Both the position numbers and the translations under genes were made by a program. Below the pieces are notes generated by a model that made no database searches, was not told the origin of the DNA, and saw only the letters and a program-made list of their open reading frames with translations. From Xylanibacillus composti (lineage in GTDB: Bacteria; Bacillota; Bacilli; Paenibacillales; K13), in contig NZ_BOVK01000032.1 in assembly GCF_018403685.1 (NCBI RefSeq), forward strand, positions 1-64,000: DNA of 64,000 nt, given 5' to 3'. Below are positions 29,738 to 38,786 of the stretch, piece after piece. The stretch's first letter is position 1; each line of letters begins with the position of its first letter.

Positions 29738-30928
29738 CTACTCCCGAATATTTTCGGCTGATTTCGCTCTTGCATTCACGGCAAGCCGATAGGACTCATT
29801 CTCAATCCTGTAGCGCATGAAGACAAGCTCTTCCTCCTCGGTGCTCCACACCAATTGAGGGACATCCTCCATCTCCATAAAGGCGCCGACATAAAGGGCA
29901 GCCCCTGTTGCAGTCTCGTACACAGCCAATCTGTACATTCCGCCGGACTCTTCCACATACGCGGTAAGCTCGCCCGTATCGGACAAGCTGCTGTCCAGTC
30001 GCTGAACTTCCACTGATGAAGTAGCCACCGGATAATCCGCAACGGCATACCTCTGCTCCTCCATCCCTGGCTCAAGCTCTGTTGCTGGCTTCCCCGACTC
30101 TTCGGAGGGCTCCTGCAACGCAAACAGCTCCTTATCCTCGTCATCGCCAAGGGGAGAACGACCTTGTTGCGTTGGCTGTTTCCCTGGCTCCCCATAACTG
30201 GTAACAGACTCATCCGGATCATGGCCAGAAGCGGCATAGTCCTGCGCAAGGCCTTCAAAAGCGACCCCGTTATCATCAGGCGTCTCGACAGATGGCCCCA
30301 ACTCATGGTTCGCTTCATGGCGCTGGCCTTCCGCCGGTTCCTGCCCGCTGGAAGCATCGTTATCCGCACCGGATTGCCCGCCGCTGGTCACTACCTGCGA
30401 TTTGGCTGTGAGGGCGGCAGATTGCGCCACATCCCCTGCTTCCGCGTGATTCGCCAGTCCATTGGCTCCCGCCCGATCAGCATCATCCAGACGCGCCTCG
30501 CCGGCATTATCCAGTGGAGTGCCTATCGGCTGAATAGCGGCAAACACGACGAGCAGCAGTACGGCTGCAGCGGCAATGCCGCCCGCTGTCTTGATGGATG
30601 CGCTATGTTGAATCCGGCCCAAAAAGCCAACCCTGCGCTCCGGAACGGTCGGTTCGTTCAACGGACGGCCATTCTCATCCAGGGCAATCCCTTGGTTGCG
30701 AAGCTCGTCAATTTCTTGGAGACGGGGAAGAATTTGATCTACCAGACTGAATGCCGGCGCGACCTTGGGCAAGCTGACCAGCTCCTCGGAGAGCTTCGCC
30801 ATGCGTGCAAACATTCCCGCGCATTCATCACAATGCTCCATATGGTTGTGCATCGCCACCGTTTCTTCTTCTGTCAACTCCTGATCCAGATGTCTCTGTA
30901 TCAGTTCGATCACCTCTTGGCACTTCAT
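29738..30928 (-). CDS. anti-sigma factor with zf-HC2 domain
   Basis: This is probably the membrane-anchored anti-sigma factor of the adjacent ECF sigma. The N-terminal cytoplasmic zinc-finger (residues about 3-40) contains HNHMEHCDEC, the ZAS/zf-HC2 signature. One membrane segment follows near residues 113-132 (GGIAAAAVLLLVVFA). The remaining 260 residues are extracytoplasmic, with a long acidic, low-complexity G/D/E/Q stretch and a C-terminal folded part with alternating strands (GGMYRLAVYE, LVWSTEEEELVFMRY). ATG at 30928 overlaps the sigma stop as ATGA, the usual coupling of such pairs. The signal sensed is unknown. Confidence 0.9.
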   Translation of the reverse strand: MKCQEVIELIQRHLDQELTEEETVAMHNHMEHCDECAGMFARMAKLSEELVSLPKVAPAFSLVDQILPRLQEIDELRNQGIALDENGRPLNEPTVPERRVGFLGRIQHSASIKTAGGIAAAAVLLLVVFAAIQPIGTPLDNAGEARLDDADRAGANGLANHAEAGDVAQSAALTAKSQVVTSGGQSGADNDASSGQEPAEGQRHEANHELGPSVETPDDNGVAFEGLAQDYAASGHDPDESVTSYGEPGKQPTQQGRSPLGDDEDKELFALQEPSEESGKPATELEPGMEEQRYAVADYPVATSSVEVQRLDSSLSDTGELTAYVEESGGMYRLAVYETATGAALYVGAFMEMEDVPQLVWSTEEEELVFMRYRIENESYRLAVNARAKSAENIRE

Positions 30929-31473
30929 CCGCGAACACCACCCTTCTGATACTCATGAAGTAACGATTGCAGCTGCTGCCTCGCCCTGTACAAATATGAC
31001 TTCACGGTGTTGAGGGGCAGGTTCAGCGATTCTGCAATCTCATTGTATGAAAAATCCTGTAAATACCGGAGTACCACGACAGCACGGTGGTGCTCGGGCA
31101 GCTTTTCTATCGCCTCTTGAATATCCTTGGCAACGTAAGCGGACACAATTTCATCCTCCACATCGCGCTCCGACTGAAACACCATGTTATGCTCTTCGAT
31201 GGATACAGTCGGTTTTCTGCGTCGGAACTTGTCAATGCAAATGTTGGTGACGATCCGCTGTACCCATGTTTTGAACAAGGCCTTCTCCTCGTAGGTATCA
31301 ATCTTCGTATAAATGCGGATGAGCGCTTCTTGGGCAGCGTCCATCGCGTCCTGTTCATTCCCCAAGATATAATAAGCCGTCCGGTATACGTGGGTTTCAA
31401 TATCGCGCAAAAGAGTGACGAGAGCGTCGCGATCGCCCGATTGAGCGGCTATGATGAGATCCTGCTCTACCAC
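30925..31473 (-). CDS. ECF RNA polymerase sigma factor, SigW-like
   Basis: This is a sigma-70 family extracytoplasmic-function factor of 182 residues. Region 2 has DAMDAAQEALIRIYTKI and TWVQRIVTNICIDKFRRR. Region 4 has LPEHHRAVVVLRYLQDFSYNEIAE and LNTVKSYLYRARQ. I use GTG 31473, six bases after AGGAGG, instead of the upstream TTG at 31494. The gene is coupled to the anti-sigma gene by ATGA. Its regulon cannot be read from sequence. It follows comEC but has its own promoter. Confidence 0.93.
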   Translation of the reverse strand: MVEQDLIIAAQSGDRDALVTLLRDIETHVYRTAYYILGNEQDAMDAAQEALIRIYTKIDTYEEKALFKTWVQRIVTNICIDKFRRRKPTVSIEEHNMVFQSERDVEDEIVSAYVAKDIQEAIEKLPEHHRAVVVLRYLQDFSYNEIAESLNLPLNTVKSYLYRARQQLQSLLHEYQKGGVRG

Positions 31474-31576
31474 CCTGATCCTCCTCTCTTGCAACCTTCT
31501 AGACGGAAAGTATTCCGAATATGTTGCACTACCTGCGTGATCAGTACGATATTTTTCTCTATCTCTTTACATTCCT

Positions 31577-31604
31577 ATTATAATGCCCGCGCCGAATAGT
31601 GCAA
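31577..31604 (-). promoter_or_regulatory. promoter of the ECF sigma/anti-sigma operon
   Basis: On the minus strand, TTGCAC (31599-31604), 16 bp, TATAAT (31577-31582), a sigma-A type. An additional autoregulated ECF promoter may exist but was not identified. Confidence 0.65.
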
Positions 31605-31614
31605 ACTTCCAATA

Positions 31615-34101
31615 TCATGATATGGGGGTTAACGTTGGCCGAACTTGCAGCTCGCGTCCGCCTTGCTTCACGACAATGCGGATACCGCCTTGCCGATCCG
31701 TGCGCCAAATCCGAGCCTCCGCGGAGGCCAATCGACCAAGCGTATCCGGATGCGGATGGCCGTATGCATTGCGAGAGCCTGCAGACACAACCGCATGCTG
31801 AGGCTGCCAGTATTGCAACCACTCGTGCGATGTGGAATGCCGGCTGCCGTGATGGCCAACTTTCATCACATCAACTGCACATTCAGCGCGAAACTCGCAA
31901 GCAGGGATGAGTTCGCCGCCCTTGAATGCGGAAAGCCAAGCCGTCTCGCTGACCGTTCCGGTGTCTCCAGTGAACAAAAAAGTCGCTTCTCCCATGCGCA
32001 TCCAGATGACAATGGAGTTCTCGTTTTCGCTGTTGTTTCGGTATACGTCCTCCTTCGGCCACAGAATGCGGAGTTCTGTTTGCGCATCGGCCTGCAGCAC
32101 ATGCCCAGCTCTAACGGATTTTATCGGCACTTGCTTCTCCAGCGCTGTCTGAAACAATGCCTTCGAAGACTCTGCTTGCCGGACTTGCCCATTGAATAGT
32201 AGCGTGCCGACCTTCATCCTTTGAAGCACTGCAGGCATGCCCCCAATGTGATCGTGATCGCCATGTGTGGCGATCACGGCATCCAGCTTTGCAATGCCGC
32301 GCTTGCGCAGCAGCGGAACGATCAGATCTTTGCCTGTCTCATACGGGTCGCGGCGCGCACGCCATGCTTCCTGCTTGCCGAAGCGGAATGTCCCGCCCGC
32401 GTCAATAAGAAAAGCCTTCCCTTGCGGCGTGCGGACCAGTGCGGCATCCCCTTGTCCGACATCGATGAACTCCACCCAGCCTTCACGGCTCCACCGTTCG
32501 GCTTGAAAGCCGAAGGTCACTAGTGCCAGCAAACTCAGCCCAGCCAGCAATGCGGGCAGCGGCTTCTTCCTCAAACTGAGATGCAGCAAGCAGGCGGAGG
32601 TGCCCCAAAATATCCCCATCCAGGCCAAGGAGGGCGAAGCCCCGACCAGCAGCACGGACTGCACGCCGGCCATCCAATCCGCCGCTTCAAATACGAATGT
32701 CAGCAATCGGCTTACAGGGAACGCCAGCAGTTGACTGCCTGACTCCCAGAAGATCGCCAAAGCTGCGGAGGCCAGCCCAAGCGGAAGCACAAGACCGGTA
32801 AAAATGGGCACTATCCCCAAATTGGCAGGAAGGGAAAGCAGGGAAATGCCGTTGAAATGGTACATCACGAGCGGAAATGAAGCAACCTGCGCTACAATCG
32901 AGACAGCAAGAAAGCTTCTTAATCCGATACCCGGCAGCGGAAGGACCCGAACCAGGGAGGGCACGGCGACGATCAGGCTAAAGGTAACGGCGAAGGACAA
33001 TTGGAAGCCGACGTCCATGAGGTAATAGGGATCATAGATCAGCATGGCGCAAGCCGTCCAGGCAATTGCTGTCATTCCTCCGCGCAGACTGCGCTTTTTC
33101 CAGAACCAAAGCCCGACAAGCGCCATGCAGCCCGCTCTCACTGCCGAAGGGGAAGCTCCGGTGAGCAGCACGTAAAAGGGCACAAGCCCAAATGCACATA
33201 CGCGAACCCATTCCTCGGGCATGCCCAGCCTGCGCAGCAGACCGTACCAGATCGCCAGCCATATGCCAATGTGCAGTCCGGAGATCGCGATCAGATGCGT
33301 CAATCCGAGCGCTGCGAAAGCATCGAACTGCAGCGGATCCAATTCGCTGCGGTCCCCAAGCAGCAGGCTGCGCATCAAGCCGCTCCAGGCAGGCGGATAA
33401 ATCTGGTCCAACTTGACGGCCATCGCTGCCTGCAATCGGTCCAAAACACGCAGAAAGGCTGTATGAGGACTGACGGGATCGAAGCGTGCAGCCTCTCGGG
33501 TTACTGCATCCAAACCGTCCACTCGCAGCACCGCATGAATGCGCTTGCGCAGCAAATATTCGCGATAATCGAACAAACCTTCATTGCGCGCTGTGTCAGG
33601 ACGGCTGAGTGTGCCTGCAGCAAGCTGCAGACGATCTCCTCTCCCCCAGACATAAGCAGCTTCGCGTTCTTCCTCGCTGGCCAAGTAGAGGAAGGTTTGC
33701 ACATCCTCGCCATTTGGCAGCTTGAGCACGAAGGAGAGCCGATCCCCATCCATCTTGATTTTCCCGGCTATCGTACCTGCGAAATTCGTTGCCTTGCTGG
33801 TCTCCCCTTCATCCGGCAGGTGCAGCATGGTTTGATTGTATCGAATGACGGCCGTCGTATAGAGGACAGCCGCAATCGCGATCAGCGCGCATGTTAACGC
33901 AGGAATGCGCGCCTGCCCGAGTCTGCGCCATGCAAGCAGCAGTCCGATCCCTGCGAGGGTACATGCACTAGCAACAGCTACTAAGGGCAGCATGAAACCT
34001 GCCGCCGTCCCACATATCCAGCATACGGCTCCCGCTGTCATTGAGGTCATCCGCCCGCTCTTGCCGGCCTGCGATTGTTTTTTGCTCTGCGACTCGTCCA
34101 T
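31615..34101 (-). CDS. comEC: DNA internalization competence protein ComEC/Rec2
   Basis: ComEC is the membrane channel through which transforming single-stranded DNA enters. The 828-residue protein (ATG 34101 after GAGAGGGA) has an N-terminal DUF4131 region with membrane helices. The ComEC competence domain has GLTHLIAISGLHIGIW and GASPSAVRAGCMAL. A C-terminal metallo-beta-lactamase-like domain has FIDVGQGDAALV, ATHGDHDHIGG and GHHGSRHSTS. That last domain is proposed to degrade the non-transforming strand. The protein is complete, with no visible damage, so competence may be functional. Confidence 0.97.
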   Translation of the reverse strand: MDESQSKKQSQAGKSGRMTSMTAGAVCWICGTAAGFMLPLVAVASACTLAGIGLLLAWRRLGQARIPALTCALIAIAAVLYTTAVIRYNQTMLHLPDEGETSKATNFAGTIAGKIKMDGDRLSFVLKLPNGEDVQTFLYLASEEEREAAYVWGRGDRLQLAAGTLSRPDTARNEGLFDYREYLLRKRIHAVLRVDGLDAVTREAARFDPVSPHTAFLRVLDRLQAAMAVKLDQIYPPAWSGLMRSLLLGDRSELDPLQFDAFAALGLTHLIAISGLHIGIWLAIWYGLLRRLGMPEEWVRVCAFGLVPFYVLLTGASPSAVRAGCMALVGLWFWKKRSLRGGMTAIAWTACAMLIYDPYYLMDVGFQLSFAVTFSLIVAVPSLVRVLPLPGIGLRSFLAVSIVAQVASFPLVMYHFNGISLLSLPANLGIVPIFTGLVLPLGLASAALAIFWESGSQLLAFPVSRLLTFVFEAADWMAGVQSVLLVGASPSLAWMGIFWGTSACLLHLSLRKKPLPALLAGLSLLALVTFGFQAERWSREGWVEFIDVGQGDAALVRTPQGKAFLIDAGGTFRFGKQEAWRARRDPYETGKDLIVPLLRKRGIAKLDAVIATHGDHDHIGGMPAVLQRMKVGTLLFNGQVRQAESSKALFQTALEKQVPIKSVRAGHVLQADAQTELRILWPKEDVYRNNSENENSIVIWMRMGEATFLFTGDTGTVSETAWLSAFKGGELIPACEFRAECAVDVMKVGHHGSRHSTSHEWLQYWQPQHAVVSAGSRNAYGHPHPDTLGRLASAEARIWRTDRQGGIRIVVKQGGRELQVRPTLTPIS

Positions 34102-34186
34102 TTTGTCTTCCCTCTCTTCACCGCGGTTCACATTGCCGCAGCTATTCAGCCTTGCGTCACACTTAGTCCGCCAGATACTGAGAAAC

Positions 34187-34257
34187 CGAAAAAAAAACCT
34201 CTGCCCGCCCCAAACATCGTCTGTTCAACAGACTTTGCTTGAAGGCAAGCAGAGGTT
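34187..34257 (-). terminator. terminator of comEB
   Basis: On the minus strand AACCTCTGC pairs with GCAGAGGTT around a branched loop containing GCTTGCCTTCAAGC and TCTGTTGAACAGA, then TTTTTTTC. It separates comEB from comEC. Confidence 0.85.
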
Positions 34258-34320
34258 CTTCCTCATGCTTTTTGTGTATATGGACTTACAGCCGTTCCAA
34301 ACTGCCGATCTGCACACAGC

Positions 34321-34842
34321 TCAACGCTGCGGTTCCAACGTCTGTATGCCAGTAGGAATCGCGTAGTCTTCCAAACGGCGAATAGCGATTCCGCACTGCT
34401 CCATCAATTTGATCACCTTGTCGCTGTCCTTCGGATATCCGCGGTGGTACACAATTTCACGCACCCCGCTGTTGGCCAGCATATTCGCGCATGTCCAGCA
34501 AGGCTGGTCGGTGACATATACGGTCGCTCCCTCGCGGTCGCTCCGGTCCGTGAACAGCAGCAAATTTTGTTCCGCATGAATCGTGCGGATGCAGCGCTGC
34601 TTCTTGACCATTTCTTCCTTGCTGTCGCGCTGAACGATTTCGTACTCCTCTACCAGCATACAGCCGGCCTCGGAGCAGTCCTCTACTCCGGTAGGCGCAC
34701 CGTTGTATGCAGTCCCGAGCAGCTTCTTGCCTAGTACAAGCACAGCCCCGACCTGCCGCCTGCCGCAGCGCGACCGGGTAGAGGCCATGTATGCGATATC
34801 CATGAAGTACGTGTCCCAATCTTTCCGTGGAGGTACGCTCAT
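34321..34842 (-). CDS. comEB: dCMP deaminase family protein ComEB
   Basis: ComEB is a zinc cytidine/deoxycytidylate deaminase. In the family it converts dCMP to dUMP, and it belongs to the comE operon without being essential for DNA uptake. The 173-residue protein has HAE (TIHAEQN) and PCWTC, the zinc and catalytic residues, plus an inserted ECSEAG-like loop (GVEDCSEAGCMLVEE) seen in the bacterial dCMP deaminases. ATG at 34842 follows AAAGGAGAGG. A strong terminator separates it from comEC, and metY lies immediately upstream (36 bp). Confidence 0.95.
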   Translation of the reverse strand: MSVPPRKDWDTYFMDIAYMASTRSRCGRRQVGAVLVLGKKLLGTAYNGAPTGVEDCSEAGCMLVEEYEIVQRDSKEEMVKKQRCIRTIHAEQNLLLFTDRSDREGATVYVTDQPCWTCANMLANSGVREIVYHRGYPKDSDKVIKLMEQCGIAIRRLEDYAIPTGIQTLEPQR

Positions 34843-34878
34843 CGCCTGCCTCTCCTTTCCTGTGCAGCCGGATTGCTC

Positions 34879-36228
<1,350 letters not shown>

Positions 36229-36267
36229 TCATAATTTCCTGTAGAATAAAAGGTAGAATCCTTTACG

Positions 36268-36288
36268 CTCTTACAACGATTGTAAGAG
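36268..36288. promoter_or_regulatory. perfect inverted repeat upstream of the patatin gene (operator candidate)
   Basis: CTCTTACAA, three bases, TTGTAAGAG, in the short region between divergent metY and the patatin-like gene. The 9 bp arms and lack of a U tract fit a dimeric regulator site better than a terminator. The regulator is unknown. Confidence 0.55.
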
Positions 36289-36322
36289 TTCGAACCTATT
36301 AAAGCCGGAGGAGCGATACTTC

Positions 36323-37168
36323 ATGAATAGAACAGGCTTGGTATTGGAGGGCGGCGGCATGCGCGGTGTCTACACGGCAGGCGTGCTGGAATATTTCTTA
36401 GAGCAGGAATTTCATATTCCGCATGTGACCGGCGTATCTGCCGGCGCCTCCATCGGCGCCTCCTATGTGTCCCGTCAGCGAGGACGCAACGAAAAAATTA
36501 CAATCGGCTATATTGATGATCCACGCTATATCGGGATCGGCAACTGGTTTCGCGAGCGCAGCCTCTTCGGTATGGACTTCGTCTTCGGCGAACTCCCGAA
36601 TGTGCTCGTTCCTCTTGACTACAAGACCTTTCACTCCCCTGACCAGCAGTTTTGGATCGGCACCACTGATTGCCGGACCGGGCAAGCCCGCTTCTTCCAT
36701 AAAAATGAATCAGATGACGTGCTCCGTGTCGTCAGAGCATCCAGCAGCCTTCCGATCATCTCGCCAATCGTGGAGATCGACCGCGTCCCTTATCTGGATG
36801 GCGGCATATCCGAGCCGATTCCCGTAGCGAAATCAGAACAGGACGGCAACGAGAGGCATATCATTGTTCTTACCCGCGAGGCAGGCTACCGCAAAACCCC
36901 CTCCCGCATGTCGTGGTTGAACAAGCGCTTATTTCGGCAATACCCGCGATTGGTAGAGACAATGGAGAGGAGGCATAAGCATTACAACGACACGCTGGAC
37001 CGCATTTCTGCAATGGAGAAGGACGGCACCGCGTTCGTATTTCGTCCGGAATATGCCCGCAAGGTGGGACGTATGGAGAAGGACAAGCGCAAACTGACGG
37101 CCCTTTACCAGGAAGGGTATGAAGCGGCGAAGCGACGGTTTGCCGAGCTGAATGCCTGGCTCGCTTGA
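36323..37168 (+). CDS. patatin-like phospholipase, RssA/YchK-like
   Basis: This is a cytoplasmic serine acyl hydrolase of the patatin family, 281 residues. The oxyanion hole GGGMRG is at residues 10-15, the nucleophile elbow GVSAGAS near 37-43 and the catalytic DGG near 159-161 (LDGGISEPIP). No signal peptide or membrane segment is present. ATG follows GGAGGAGC. It is transcribed divergently from metY behind a perfect inverted repeat and convergently with comEA. The physiological lipid substrate is unknown. Confidence 0.92.
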   Translation: MNRTGLVLEGGGMRGVYTAGVLEYFLEQEFHIPHVTGVSAGASIGASYVSRQRGRNEKITIGYIDDPRYIGIGNWFRERSLFGMDFVFGELPNVLVPLDYKTFHSPDQQFWIGTTDCRTGQARFFHKNESDDVLRVVRASSSLPIISPIVEIDRVPYLDGGISEPIPVAKSEQDGNERHIIVLTREAGYRKTPSRMSWLNKRLFRQYPRLVETMERRHKHYNDTLDRISAMEKDGTAFVFRPEYARKVGRMEKDKRKLTALYQEGYEAAKRRFAELNAWLA

Positions 37169-37199
37169 TCGCTCTGCCACATCTGGACACGCGGCCGCT

Positions 37200-37709
37200 C
37201 TAATCGACTGCGATCAGATCCCGCAAGTTCTCCAGTGTCTTGGGACCGATGCCCTTGACCTCCTGCAGCTCTTCCTTGGATTCGAACAATCCATGCAGCA
37301 TGCGATGCTGCACAATCGCATGCGCTTTGGCCGGTCCGATGCCCGGCAGCTGCTGCAGTTCTTCAATGCCGGCCCGGTTAATCCGAACGGGGAAAGGGGA
37401 AGGCTCCTCACTCGTTGCAGGGCCGGGATCGGCTCCTCCGCTATCCTCGGGACTCCCTTCCCCTGTCTGTTCGCCGAGCGCCCTCTCCACTTGCCCGTCA
37501 GCGGCATCCCCAAGCTGCACCGGGCTTGCCGATTGATCAACAATAATCCAAATCCACATAATCACGACAGCCGTCGCCAATAGGGCCCACAGCAGCCATT
37601 GGCGCACCTCGATGCGGACATCGACCTTGCCGCTTATGCTTTTCCCCTTAAGCGTGGCTGACCCTCTCTTCATGGAAAGCCAGCCTGTTTGCTTTCTTTT
37701 TTCCGACAT
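37200..37709 (-). CDS. comEA: competence protein ComEA (DNA receptor), short form
   Basis: ComEA is the membrane-anchored double-stranded DNA receptor for transformation. The 169-residue protein has a basic cytoplasmic N-terminus, one membrane helix (residues 39-56), a low-complexity Gly/Asp/Pro linker and a C-terminal helix-hairpin-helix pair (INRAGIEELQQLPGIGPAKA, then VKGIGPKTLENL). The SLBB/oligomerisation domain of B. subtilis ComEA is not seen in the linker. ATG at 37709 follows AAAGGAG. It is divergent from comER as in Bacillus, but no longer adjacent to comEB and comEC. Confidence 0.93.
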   Translation of the reverse strand: MSEKRKQTGWLSMKRGSATLKGKSISGKVDVRIEVRQWLLWALLATAVVIMWIWIIVDQSASPVQLGDAADGQVERALGEQTGEGSPEDSGGADPGPATSEEPSPFPVRINRAGIEELQQLPGIGPAKAHAIVQHRMLHGLFESKEELQEVKGIGPKTLENLRDLIAVD

Positions 37710-37792
37710 GCGCTTCTCCTTTCTTGTATATTATTGGCTGCGCCGCATATAGATGAGGTAGACTGCAATTTTTGCGCGTAGGAGGGTTTCAT

Positions 37793-38626
37793 ATGAATGT
37801 GGGATTTATAGGAACAGGAAGCATGGGGAGCATACTTATTGAATCATTCCTTCGTTCCGGCGCCTTGCTTCCCGAGAACATTACTGCCAGCAATCGCTCG
37901 CACTGGAAGGCCGAACGGCTGTCTGAGATGTATCCGGGCTTGTGTGCGGCGAAATCAAATGCAGAGGTGATCGCGGAAAGCGAGATTGTGTTTTTGTGCG
38001 TCAAGCCGGGCGAGTACAAGCCTGTCATCGATGAAATTGGGGCAATCGTCCAGCCTTCCCACATCCTCGTATCCATTACCAGCCCGGTTCTCGTCCGGCA
38101 CCTGGAAGAACTGCTTCCCTGCAAAATCGCCAAGGTTGTTCCAAGCATCACCAACTATGTATGCAGCGGAGCTACCCTCTGCGTATACGGAAGCAGAATC
38201 GGAAGTGCCGACCGAGAGCTCCTGGAACGTCTGTTCCGGCATATGAGCGAGCCCATTGAAATCGAAGAGGACTACACGCGCGTCGCGTCAGACCTGTCGA
38301 GCTGCGGGCCGGCTTTTTTGGCCTTCTTCATCCAGCAGTTCATCCATGCGGCCGTCGCTGAAACCGGCATTCCCAAAATCGATGCCGAGCGGCTGGCGTC
38401 TGAAATGACGCTCGGCACCGGCAAGCTCCTTACATCGGGGAAGTTTACGCCGGATGCGCTGCGCGAACGGGTTTCCGTTCCGGGGGGCATAACAGCCGAG
38501 GGCATCCGCCTGATGGATCAAGAGCTGCATGGCATGTTCGACAGGCTTATCCAAACAACGCATAAAAAGTACAGGGAAGACATCGAAAAGGTGGAAACGA
38601 TGTTTTTTTCTACGCGTGTCGATTAG
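37793..38626 (+). CDS. comER: late competence protein ComER, pyrroline-5-carboxylate reductase-like
   Basis: ComER is a ProC-family NAD(P)-binding protein. In B. subtilis it lies opposite comEA and is dispensable for competence, and in other Bacilli it has been tied to sporulation control. The 277-residue protein starts MNVGFIGTGSMGS (Rossmann GxGxxG). It carries the P5CR C-terminal pattern (VSVPGGITAEGI), so a reductase activity is possible. ATG 37793 follows GTAGGAGGG and is preferred over the in-frame start 21 bases upstream. It is convergent with leuS and divergent from comEA. Confidence 0.93.
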   Translation: MNVGFIGTGSMGSILIESFLRSGALLPENITASNRSHWKAERLSEMYPGLCAAKSNAEVIAESEIVFLCVKPGEYKPVIDEIGAIVQPSHILVSITSPVLVRHLEELLPCKIAKVVPSITNYVCSGATLCVYGSRIGSADRELLERLFRHMSEPIEIEEDYTRVASDLSSCGPAFLAFFIQQFIHAAVAETGIPKIDAERLASEMTLGTGKLLTSGKFTPDALRERVSVPGGITAEGIRLMDQELHGMFDRLIQTTHKKYREDIEKVETMFFSTRVD

Positions 38627-38693
38627 CCCCGGCTGCCAGTCTCCCCTGTCCGCTTGAGAGCGGACGGCAGCAAACCCCAGCTTCTCGGCCGGA

Positions 38694-38752
38694 CAAAAAA
38701 AACAGCAGTCGGGCACCGTATTGTTCGCTTCACGGAATGCCTGACTGCTGTT
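38694..38752 (-). terminator. terminator of leuS
   Basis: On the minus strand AACAGCAGTCAGGCA pairs with TGCCCGACTGCTGTT, followed by TTTTTTTG. It lies about 35 bp past the leuS stop. Confidence 0.92.
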
Positions 38753-38786
38753 GTATGTTGATGCTCGGTACACGAATGTCAACCTA

